DNA of 33,833 nucleotides from SOKP01 sp048887165 (GTDB lineage: Archaea > Asgardarchaeota > Lokiarchaeia > Sigyniarchaeales > SOKP01), in contig JBHLJZ010000031.1 of the NCBI GenBank assembly GCA_048887165.1, positions 1 to 33,833 of the forward strand. The letters run 5' to 3'. Shown here one piece after another: positions 16,786 through 24,223 of the stretch (the first letter of the stretch is position 1; the number at the start of each line of letters is the position of its first letter). The position numbers and the translations under genes were made by a program. The notes under the pieces are model-generated. The model did not search any database. It worked only from the letters and a program-made list of their open reading frames with translations, and was not told the DNA's origin.

Positions 16786-19107
16786 ATGAAATCAAAAAAC
16801 TTGTTTTCGGGTATTAAGGAGTCTTTAAACCGCTTTTATAGAAAGGTTTTTTTTAAAGAATTATTTGTAGAAGGTAAAGAACCTCCTAAATCTTATGGTT
16901 TTGATAAGAAATTTATAGGGATATATTTAATATTTTTGTTTTATTCCTTTGTGCTTTTAATCTCATTAAATTTTAGAGATTTTTTCTTTCTTCAAATCAT
17001 CACTTTATTTAATCCTTTTGCTTTTTGTAATGCTCTAGTCACTTTTTTTTTATTAATGTCGTTTCTTTATAGTAGTGATAAAATAAGAATTTTTATATTC
17101 GAGAAGAACACTGCATTAAAACAAGTTTTGATATATATCCTTATAATCTTGGGATTCTATTATCTATTTTCATTTGTATTTACAACAGCAATAAATTTTA
17201 TGAGCTATCTATTAATGCTATCAACAATTTGGTTAGTCTTGTATAGCACAAGATTTTTTATGTATTCTAGAAAATTCGCTACTAAACTTGAAGCGAGATT
17301 TATATCAAAATATTCTCCATTCAGACGCTTCTTAGCAATGATTAGTCCTTACTTCATATTAGGGATTCTTGTTGTAATTTCATTAATATATAGATCTTTA
17401 CTTGTATTTCTTTCTTTAGATTTTTTTGGTTCCAATGCTCCAGGAGAAGCTGTACGAGTATATAATATTGAAATGAGATTAATTATGCCTTTAATTTATT
17501 TCAGCCTTGTATTAACATTATTATTTATTTTATTTGAATTTGTTTTTACGAGAAGAAAAGCGGAAACAAAAAGAGCGGGATTATTTGATAATTACACCTT
17601 CTCTTTAATCGTGTTATTCATTTTTTTCTTTCAAATTTTTCAAATCTCAATATTTTTAATTTTGAGACCTGAAACAGTAGATGCTTTAAAGGCTACGGTT
17701 GGTGCTACCAGTTCAACAGTTTCAGTTGTTTTCATAATAGAATTTTTAATTTCAATGTTTTTCTTATATCGGATAATTCGAAAGCTAGGTCGTTCATTAG
17801 GATGGCAGATTTTATTATTTAAAAGAGATGGATTGATATTACTTATTTTAGGGTGTGTTTTTGCTCAAACATTGACACGATATGCACTTCAAACCGAAGT
17901 ATCAAATCAGGAAATTACACTAATTGGAAATATTTTATTATCAGATAAATTCATTGTTTCTATTATAATGATTGTTTTTCTTGGTGCTACATTATTAATT
18001 TATTATTTAAAACCTCATGAAACTTCTATGTTTATTAGATTACAGAAAGAAACGGTGAGTAATGAAGAAGAAAATCTGATTATCATTTATAAACTATTAA
18101 AGAATGAGTATATTCGAAGAGCAGCTGCATATCCAATTGAAATTCTAGAGCGCGAAATGATAAAAGCCACTAAATTATCTAAAGGAGCTGTTTATTCATT
18201 AATTAAAGAATTAGTTGAAAGTGATATGGATATTGTTCTTTTTGAACAAAAAAATGATTTTGGTGTTAAGCAGAAATTTATTGATTTTGTATCAGTTACA
18301 GAAAAATTTGATAGTAAGTACGTTGCTCAGAAAAAAGCTAAAAGATTTCTCTCAGATAGGTTGTACAAGACAATGACAGCAAACGAACGCAAATCTTTAA
18401 AATTAGCTAGTGATTTTAAATCTGAAAAAGCTACGGATCTATTTCTATCATCTCTTTCAAATGATTATACTAAAAAACAAAAAGATTTAAAGCTATTCGA
18501 AAAGAAGCAAAAAGAAACTGAAATTGCATTTATTAATAAAGAGATACCAGAAGCTCTAAGAGAATCTATCACTCATATTTTAAAAAAGGAGTATATTTAT
18601 AGATTAGAAAATGAAGATAAGTACCCAGATTTTAATTATTCTATATCTGAGATTGCTTCCCAAGTACAAATAGAGACTAAGATCACTCCTGGGGAACTAT
18701 ACCCTATTTTAGAATCTCTAAGAACTACTGACCTTGAATTGGAATTACTCGAAAATCCTGAAGAACCAGAAGATAAAAAAATAAGTTTCTTCCCTTATGC
18801 TGATGAGGATCTTCTTTACTGTATTGCAAGTTTTAGACCCGAAGAGTATAATAGAATCAAAAAAGAAATAAATAAAATCTTTCTTAAACATTTGAATAAA
18901 AAGAGAAAAAAAGCAAGTATTTCAAAATTAAGGAAAGCTATTGGAAATAATACAGAAGAACAAAAAAAATGGAACGCCATATTAAGAATTTTATATGATT
19001 ATTTTCCGATCTACGTCGAAACATTGGAAAGAGTTGAAAAAGGCGAAGAAATTTCAAAGGTTTATGAGATCTTCCCTAAAAAAGACATTGACATTTTTTT
19101 AATATAA
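16786..19107 (+). CDS. ten-helix membrane protein with tandem cytosolic winged-helix-like domains
   Basis: I do not recognise this 773-residue family. About ten hydrophobic segments are visible at residues 42-62, 66-96, 112-134, 136-158, 181-210, 230-254, 270-293, 311-331, 348-366 and 388-408. The remaining 360 residues are charged and presumably cytosolic. They contain two similar blocks: KLLKNEYIRRAAAYPIEIL...KGAVYSLIKELVES (about 433-490) and ILKKEYIYRLENEDKYPD...PGELYPILESLRTT (about 598-648). Each looks like a helix-turn-helix with a following wing. A membrane-anchored regulator or a sensor with protein-binding winged helices would fit. The next gene, an MFS transporter, follows after 56 bases and may be in the same operon. 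Confidence 0.65.
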   Translation: MKSKNLFSGIKESLNRFYRKVFFKELFVEGKEPPKSYGFDKKFIGIYLIFLFYSFVLLISLNFRDFFFLQIITLFNPFAFCNALVTFFLLMSFLYSSDKIRIFIFEKNTALKQVLIYILIILGFYYLFSFVFTTAINFMSYLLMLSTIWLVLYSTRFFMYSRKFATKLEARFISKYSPFRRFLAMISPYFILGILVVISLIYRSLLVFLSLDFFGSNAPGEAVRVYNIEMRLIMPLIYFSLVLTLLFILFEFVFTRRKAETKRAGLFDNYTFSLIVLFIFFFQIFQISIFLILRPETVDALKATVGATSSTVSVVFIIEFLISMFFLYRIIRKLGRSLGWQILLFKRDGLILLILGCVFAQTLTRYALQTEVSNQEITLIGNILLSDKFIVSIIMIVFLGATLLIYYLKPHETSMFIRLQKETVSNEEENLIIIYKLLKNEYIRRAAAYPIEILEREMIKATKLSKGAVYSLIKELVESDMDIVLFEQKNDFGVKQKFIDFVSVTEKFDSKYVAQKKAKRFLSDRLYKTMTANERKSLKLASDFKSEKATDLFLSSLSNDYTKKQKDLKLFEKKQKETEIAFINKEIPEALRESITHILKKEYIYRLENEDKYPDFNYSISEIASQVQIETKITPGELYPILESLRTTDLELELLENPEEPEDKKISFFPYADEDLLYCIASFRPEEYNRIKKEINKIFLKHLNKKRKKASISKLRKAIGNNTEEQKKWNAILRILYDYFPIYVETLERVEKGEEISKVYEIFPKKDIDIFLI

Positions 19108-19163
19108 TAACTTTGTTAAAAGAAAGTAAATAAACAATTTATCACTTTATAGAGTGAATTAAA

Positions 19164-20438
19164 GTGGTAAGAAAAGTATTTTCAAGAACATTTATTGGTT
19201 TATCTTCTTTTCAAATCCTTGCTATGTTTAGAAGGGGAATGTTCTATACTTATCTTTCAATTTATTTAAAGGAATTCCTTAAATTATCAATAACTGAGAC
19301 TACATTATATGCCACACTTCCAATGATAATGAGTGTAATTTTTCAAAATTTAGTTTGGGGTCCTTTATCTGATAAAATCCAGCGTAGAAGGGTTTTAATA
19401 ATCTTAGGGGAAATTCTGGCAGGCATTGGGACCACTTCTGTATGGGTGATTCACTTTTTAGTTTCAAATCTCTTTATTGCAGGTTATATAATTATTATAG
19501 GACTTACTTGTATAGAAGCGTTCTGGAGCATGTCTAATATTGGATGGAGCGCACTTATAAGTGATATCTATCCCTCTCAAGAAAGAAGTAGAGTAATGGG
19601 ACAATTATCAAGTATTGGAGGGCTTGGTCGCATGTTCGGGATAATGATTGGAGGATATCTTTATGATAATGGTTTTGGATTTCGAAATGGACCTCTTTTC
19701 TTTGTCGCTTCATTAGTAATGTTTATATCGACTATACCGATGTTATTAGCTCCAGAAGGGGGATTAAACCTCAAATCGGAATTTAATAATAAATTTGATA
19801 ATAATGAGGAACCAATAGAAAGTTTTAGGCTAATTTTTTCAATATTTATAATTTCTTTAATTTTTATAAATTTCGGTAGAAATTCAATTTCTGTTCCTTA
19901 TTCACAATATCTTGTATTAGATTCAGGTTTTAATTTAGATAGTGTTACTTTAAGTTTTGTCGCGAATGCTCGTTCCTTAGCAATTCTTATAATAGGTTTA
20001 TCCGCAGGTTTTATAAGTAAAAAAATAGGTAAGGGTAAGACATTAATTTTTGGAACAGGTTTAGCAATAATCGCATTAGTTATTACAGCATTACCATTTA
20101 GTTTGATTTTGATTTTTTTAGGAAGCTTTTTTATAGGAAGTGCAGAAGTGATAATTTATGCAGCTTCATATGCCATAGCTTCAGATCTCATTCCAGGTAA
20201 AATTCGAGCAAAATTATTTGGAGTTTATAATACTACTTTTTTTCTTTCATGGGGTCTAGCGTGCACCTTAATTTCTGGTCCACTTATTGATTATTTAATT
20301 AGTAAAGGTACAGGTGATTTATTTGCGTATCAAGTATCATTTCTGGTTGGTGCTTTAATTACAGCTATAGGTTTAGTGATTTTTGTTTTTTTAGAAATAT
20401 GGTTATACCTTAAGAAAAAACATAACACTAAAAATTAA
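19164..20438 (+). CDS. MFS transporter
   Basis: This 424-residue protein has about twelve hydrophobic segments in two halves around a charged loop (about 200-220). The loop after helix 2 reads GPLSDKIQRRRVLI, the major-facilitator G-x-x-x-D-x-x-x-R-R motif. The first half resembles drug or sugar exporters; the substrate is unknown. The start codon is GTG, with a GAGTGA motif nine bases before it. It lies 56 bases after the membrane winged-helix protein gene on the same strand. Confidence 0.85.
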   Translation: MVRKVFSRTFIGLSSFQILAMFRRGMFYTYLSIYLKEFLKLSITETTLYATLPMIMSVIFQNLVWGPLSDKIQRRRVLIILGEILAGIGTTSVWVIHFLVSNLFIAGYIIIIGLTCIEAFWSMSNIGWSALISDIYPSQERSRVMGQLSSIGGLGRMFGIMIGGYLYDNGFGFRNGPLFFVASLVMFISTIPMLLAPEGGLNLKSEFNNKFDNNEEPIESFRLIFSIFIISLIFINFGRNSISVPYSQYLVLDSGFNLDSVTLSFVANARSLAILIIGLSAGFISKKIGKGKTLIFGTGLAIIALVITALPFSLILIFLGSFFIGSAEVIIYAASYAIASDLIPGKIRAKLFGVYNTTFFLSWGLACTLISGPLIDYLISKGTGDLFAYQVSFLVGALITAIGLVIFVFLEIWLYLKKKHNTKN

Positions 20439-20509
20439 TTCTAACAATATGGTCTACATTTTTATACGTTTCAATATGTAAATTTTAAAGGAAAAGAAAA
20501 AAAACTTAT

Positions 20510-20683
20510 TTATTCTTTACAACAATTTTCGCACTTAAATTCATCAAGGGATATATAGCCACATTTAGGTCCCATATAACATTCCAATTGATTTGTGTCT
20601 TCATTGTATATCATACTAGAACCGCAATGGAGCGGGATTGTCTCAACAACATTACCACACACAACACATTTTAATCCTTTCAT
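20510..20683 (-). CDS. small cysteine-rich metal-binding protein, paralog of the CopA tail
   Basis: This 57-residue protein has nine cysteines. The pattern C6-x2-C9, H19-C20-G, C35-Y-M-G-x2-C41-G closely follows the C-terminal domain of the upstream CopA (C-x2-C, H-C-G-x-P-M, C-W-M-G-x2-C-G). It adds a second cysteine group at the end (C51, C54, C55). An upstream in-frame ATG at 20698 overlaps the copA stop, but an AAGGTGA ribosome site lies five bases before the ATG at 20683, so I chose that start. The likely role is a copper-binding chaperone or sequestration protein in the same operon as copA. Confidence 0.75.
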   Translation of the reverse strand: MKGLKCVVCGNVVETIPLHCGSSMIYNEDTNQLECYMGPKCGYISLDEFKCENCCKE

Positions 20684-20694
20684 AATTTTCACCT

Positions 20695-20862
20695 TCATTC
20701 AATAATTTTCATTGGTTTTCCGTGATGTTCTGGGATTGGTTGGGCTCCACATGAAGCACCCATCCAACAAACCAATTGATCACCTTCTTTATGCATTGGT
20801 TGTCCACAATGCATTGGCAATTCTTGTTCAATACCGCACTCTATACATTTTAATTTACTCAT
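20695..20862 (-). CDS. possible separately translated CopA tail (internal start)
   Basis: Within copA an in-frame ATG at 20862 begins MSKLKCIECGIEQEL, exactly at the start of the C-terminal cysteine-rich domain. GAGGTT lies nine bases upstream of it (20872-20877). The product would be a 55-residue protein almost the same size as the freestanding paralog next door. This may be a real second product or a relic of an ancient gene fusion. Dual products from copA by another mechanism (frameshifting) are known in E. coli. Confidence 0.35.
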   Translation of the reverse strand: MSKLKCIECGIEQELPMHCGQPMHKEGDQLVCWMGASCGAQPIPEHHGKPMKIIE

Positions 20863-23568
20863 TTTATTCTCAACCTCTTTACTTTCAATTTTTTTTTCAA
20901 TTTTATTATTTAAATTACTTATTTCAGCAATTTTCATCTGCATTAGTTTTGGATCCATATTATCATAATTCTTAAAACGTTCTGGATCTCTTTTAAAATG
21001 AGCTTCACAATTTGGACTACAGAAATGATATATTTTCCCTTTATATTCAAATTCTATGGCACGTCGAGGATCTATTTCCATTCCACATACTGGATCGCTT
21101 ACTTTTTCTTGTGAAATTAATAATTTTTCTTCCTCAATTTGTTGAGGTGTTTTTGGTTCAAATCTCTTTAAAAATAATGCATTTGTAACTACTGAAACCG
21201 AACTCGATGCCATAAATACAGCAGCTAAATATGGAGGTAAAAAGAAGCCCGTAAGATAATAAAGAATTCCTGCTGCTATTGGTATTCCGATAATATTATA
21301 TATAAAAGCCCAGAAGAGATTTGTTATCATCTTCTTATACGTCTTTCTTGATAAATTAATAGCTGAGACTACATTTCTTAAATCTCCTCTCATTAATACA
21401 ATATCAGCAGTTTCAATTGCTATATCTGTCCCAGATCCAATTGCAATACCTACATCTGCTTGAGCTAAAGCTGGAGCATCATTAATTCCATCCCCAACCA
21501 TACCAACAATTTTATGGTCTTCTGAAGTTTGAAGTTCCTGAATCGTTCGAGCTTTATCATTTGGTAAAACTTCTGCTAAAATATGACTTTCATCAATTTT
21601 AAGCTGTTTTCCTATACTTAAAGCAGTTTGTTTGTTATCTCCTGTTATCATATATATATCTAAACCTTTTTCTCTCAGTTTATCCAAAGCGTAAGGAGCT
21701 TGTTCCTTAATCTTATCTGAAATTCCAATTATTCCCCTGATTTTATTATTAATGCTGATTAAAATAGTCGTAATTCCCTGTAATTGAAATTCTGTAAACT
21801 TTTCTTTATAATCTTCAATGGATATATCATTATCCATCATTATTTTTTCATTTCCTATTAATACTTCATTTCCATTTATTATAGTCCTAATTCCTTTACC
21901 TGGTATAGCATCAAATTCTTTAGGAGCATCAAGTTTTAGTTCTCTTTGATTCGCTTCTTCAATGATAGCTTGTCCAATTGGGTGTTCAGAACCCATTTCA
22001 GCACTTCCAGCATAAAGTAAAATTTCTTTTTGATCATAACCTTCCCCATTTAAGTCTTTTTCAGAAAAAGTCACTGAAACCTTTGGTTTTCCAACTGTTA
22101 AAGTTCCTGTTTTATCAAATACAATGGTGTTTATACCATTTATAGCTTCTAATGAATCTCCTCCTTTTATTAAAATACCATTTTCAGCTCCCTTCCCTGT
22201 TCCAACCATAACAGCTGTAGGAATAGCTAAACCAAGAGCACACGGACATGAAATGACCACTACAGAAGTAAAAACTAATAAAGATAATTCTAATCCAATC
22301 CTAGCTATTAGAAACCAATATAAAAACGCTCCTAAAGCAATTAACACAACTATTGGAACAAAATAATTACTAACTTTATCAGCGAGCTGTTGTTTTGCTG
22401 CTTTTTTGCTTTGAGCCTCTTTAACAAAATCTATAATCTGGAATAATAGTGTATCTTTTCCAACTTTTTCAGCTATTATTTGGATAAGTCCTGTTTGATT
22501 TACAGTAGCGCCAATAACTTCTGAATCTACTTCTTTTTTAACATACTTACTTTCTCCAGTAATCATAGATTCATCAATTTTAGTTTTTCCTTGGATTACT
22601 TTACCATCAATTGGAATTTTTTCTCCAGGTCTTACAATTAAAACATCTCCAACTTCAATTTCATCAATTGGTATTTCAATTTCTTGGCCATCCTTAAGAA
22701 GAGTTGCACTTTTTGGTTGTAAACCTATTAGTTTCTTTATAGCCTCTGAAGTTTGACCCTTGGTTTTATGCTCGAAATACTTCCCAATTAATAGAAAAGA
22801 TAGAATCATACTCATAGCTTCATAGAAGGTATGACCAGAAATAAAGAAAGTTGTCAATATAGAGTATACTAAAGCAGTTGTTGTACCTAAGGCTACTAAA
22901 ACATCCATATTTGTAGATTTATTCTTTAAAGATTTATATGCCCCTTTTAAGAAGAATGAACCTGCTATAGCATAGTTTCCAAGAGCTAAAAAGAATAAAA
23001 GAAGCTTTATCTCAAAAGGTTGCTCCATAAATATCATACTAATAGGAGCAATTATTGCAGTGAATATTAGAGAAATAATAAGAATTCGTAAACGGTATCT
23101 CATCTCCTTCTTATGTTTCTCTATTTCTTTATCAAGTGCTCCAGCCGCTTTTTCTATATTATATCCTAAACTTTTAATTTTTGAATATATTTTACTCTCA
23201 TCTATTTGTAATTCATTAAATTCAATGAATAGTTTTCTAGCGGTGAAGTTTCCTCTTAAATCGTAAATACCATCAATTTCTCTTACCTCTTCGATTAATT
23301 TATTGAATTTTAATTCGTTCAATTCATCTAGAATTTTAATATCTATTTTCGCTAGTGTCGCCTTATAACCTAAGTCTTTAATTGCTTTATTAAAATTACT
23401 ATAATTTGTTAAATTAGGATTATATTCAACAGTAGCTTCCTCATTTGCGAAGTTGACTACTGAACTATTTACACCATCAATGTTTTTTAGCTTAGTCTCT
23501 ATTTTAAGAGCACATGATGCGCAAGTCATACCGCCGAGTTTTATTTTTACTTTTTCTTTAGATTCCAA
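20695..23568 (-). CDS. copA: Cu(+)-exporting P1B-type ATPase with YHS and cysteine-rich tail
   Basis: This is a P-type ATPase of about 957 residues that pumps copper out of the cytosol. In order: an HMA domain with GMTCASC (C16, C19), a second HMA-like fold without the Cys pair (about 76-145), eight membrane segments, the ion-binding CPC motif (441-443), the phosphorylated Asp in DKTGT (485), the P1B HP motif (529-530) and GDGIND (693-698). The tail is unusual: a YHS domain (825-867, DPVCGMEID and FCSPNCEAHF) and a C-terminal cysteine-rich domain (908-957). A TTG start at 23568 is preceded by GGTGAT at the same spacing as other sites here; a TTG four codons earlier is the alternative. It precedes the small paralog of its tail. 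Confidence 0.93.
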   Translation of the reverse strand: MESKEKVKIKLGGMTCASCALKIETKLKNIDGVNSSVVNFANEEATVEYNPNLTNYSNFNKAIKDLGYKATLAKIDIKILDELNELKFNKLIEEVREIDGIYDLRGNFTARKLFIEFNELQIDESKIYSKIKSLGYNIEKAAGALDKEIEKHKKEMRYRLRILIISLIFTAIIAPISMIFMEQPFEIKLLLFFLALGNYAIAGSFFLKGAYKSLKNKSTNMDVLVALGTTTALVYSILTTFFISGHTFYEAMSMILSFLLIGKYFEHKTKGQTSEAIKKLIGLQPKSATLLKDGQEIEIPIDEIEVGDVLIVRPGEKIPIDGKVIQGKTKIDESMITGESKYVKKEVDSEVIGATVNQTGLIQIIAEKVGKDTLLFQIIDFVKEAQSKKAAKQQLADKVSNYFVPIVVLIALGAFLYWFLIARIGLELSLLVFTSVVVISCPCALGLAIPTAVMVGTGKGAENGILIKGGDSLEAINGINTIVFDKTGTLTVGKPKVSVTFSEKDLNGEGYDQKEILLYAGSAEMGSEHPIGQAIIEEANQRELKLDAPKEFDAIPGKGIRTIINGNEVLIGNEKIMMDNDISIEDYKEKFTEFQLQGITTILISINNKIRGIIGISDKIKEQAPYALDKLREKGLDIYMITGDNKQTALSIGKQLKIDESHILAEVLPNDKARTIQELQTSEDHKIVGMVGDGINDAPALAQADVGIAIGSGTDIAIETADIVLMRGDLRNVVSAINLSRKTYKKMITNLFWAFIYNIIGIPIAAGILYYLTGFFLPPYLAAVFMASSSVSVVTNALFLKRFEPKTPQQIEEEKLLISQEKVSDPVCGMEIDPRRAIEFEYKGKIYHFCSPNCEAHFKRDPERFKNYDNMDPKLMQMKIAEISNLNNKIEKKIESKEVENKMSKLKCIECGIEQELPMHCGQPMHKEGDQLVCWMGASCGAQPIPEHHGKPMKIIE

Positions 23569-23601
23569 AAATATCACCAAATATGAATTTCTTGATTCTT
23601 A

Positions 23602-23620
23602 TAAATCAAAAAGATTTATT
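23602..23620. promoter_or_regulatory. inverted repeat at the copA promoter
   Basis: ATAAATC (23602-23608) and GATTTAT (23614-23620) are perfect inverted copies around AAAAA. Read on the minus strand the repeat includes a TTTATAAG TATA-like stretch about 35 bases from the copA start, so a protein bound here would cover the promoter. A copper-responsive operator is a reasonable guess only. Confidence 0.4.
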
Positions 23621-23728
23621 ATAGATCTTGGTTATATTTTGTAAAAGTAAATGAAAATTAACAAATAATTATCGATGGTTTTTTCATATAAATGAATAGA
23701 ATATTAAATCCATTCAATTGAACTTAAA

Positions 23729-24112
23729 TTATTTATTTTTCTTTTCATAATATTTTTTTATTGCATCATGCAATCCATCTGCGGCTAAATTACTACAATG
23801 CATCTTAATTGGAGGCAATCCATCCAAAGAATCTGCGACGTCATTTCTGGTAAGTTTACTTGCGTCATCTAGGGTTTTACCTTTAGCTAGTTCAGTGATC
23901 ATTGAAGAAGTTGCTATAGCAGCAGCACAACCAAAAGTTTGAAAAGAGATGTCATCAATAATTTCTCTTCCATCTTTTTCCCTTACTTTAATATAAATAA
24001 ACATCAAATCTCCGCAAACTGGATTACCTACTTCTCCAACAGCATCAGCATCCTTCAATTCTCCCATATTACGGGGGTTTCTAAAGTGATCCATTACTTT
24101 TTCCGAATAAAT
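23729..24112 (-). CDS. iscU: IscU/NifU-type Fe-S cluster scaffold, probable ATT start
   Basis: This is an Fe-S assembly scaffold of 127 residues if started at the ATT codon (24110-24112). The ligands are present: C33-G-D35, C62 in FGCAAAIATSS, and H105-C106 in MHCSNLAADG. From the first ATG (24094) the protein would begin MDHFRNPRN and lack the conserved Y-S-E-K-V that normally precedes it. That segment is encoded just upstream, starting at ATT, six bases after GAGGTGG, a strong Shine-Dalgarno match at the spacing seen for other genes here. No ATG, GTG or TTG lies in frame at that point. No IscS-type desulfurase is in the window. Its neighbour copA makes sense because copper damages Fe-S assembly. 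Confidence 0.88.
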   Translation of the reverse strand: MYSEKVMDHFRNPRNMGELKDADAVGEVGNPVCGDLMFIYIKVREKDGREIIDDISFQTFGCAAAIATSSMITELAKGKTLDDASKLTRNDVADSLDGLPPIKMHCSNLAADGLHDAIKKYYEKKNK

Positions 24113-24118
24113 GTTTGT

Positions 24119-24126
24119 CCACCTCA
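24119..24126 (-). promoter_or_regulatory. strong Shine-Dalgarno site before the iscU ATT codon
   Basis: On the minus strand the bases read TGAGGTGG, matching the GAGGTG part of the archaeal consensus. The nearest codon at normal distance is ATT (24110-24112); the first ATG lies 18 bases further on. This decides the start proposed for iscU. Confidence 0.65.
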
Positions 24127-24223
24127 GAGATTCATTTTATTAATCTAAATTGTGTTTAATAACTTATAGGTTTAATTATTATAATATAAATATATGATAA
24201 AAGTGTAAGAAAATTAGTTTCTA

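Noticed and set aside
20712..23644. Several open frames opposite copA
   Set aside because: They overlap a long conserved coding sequence and resemble no protein family.
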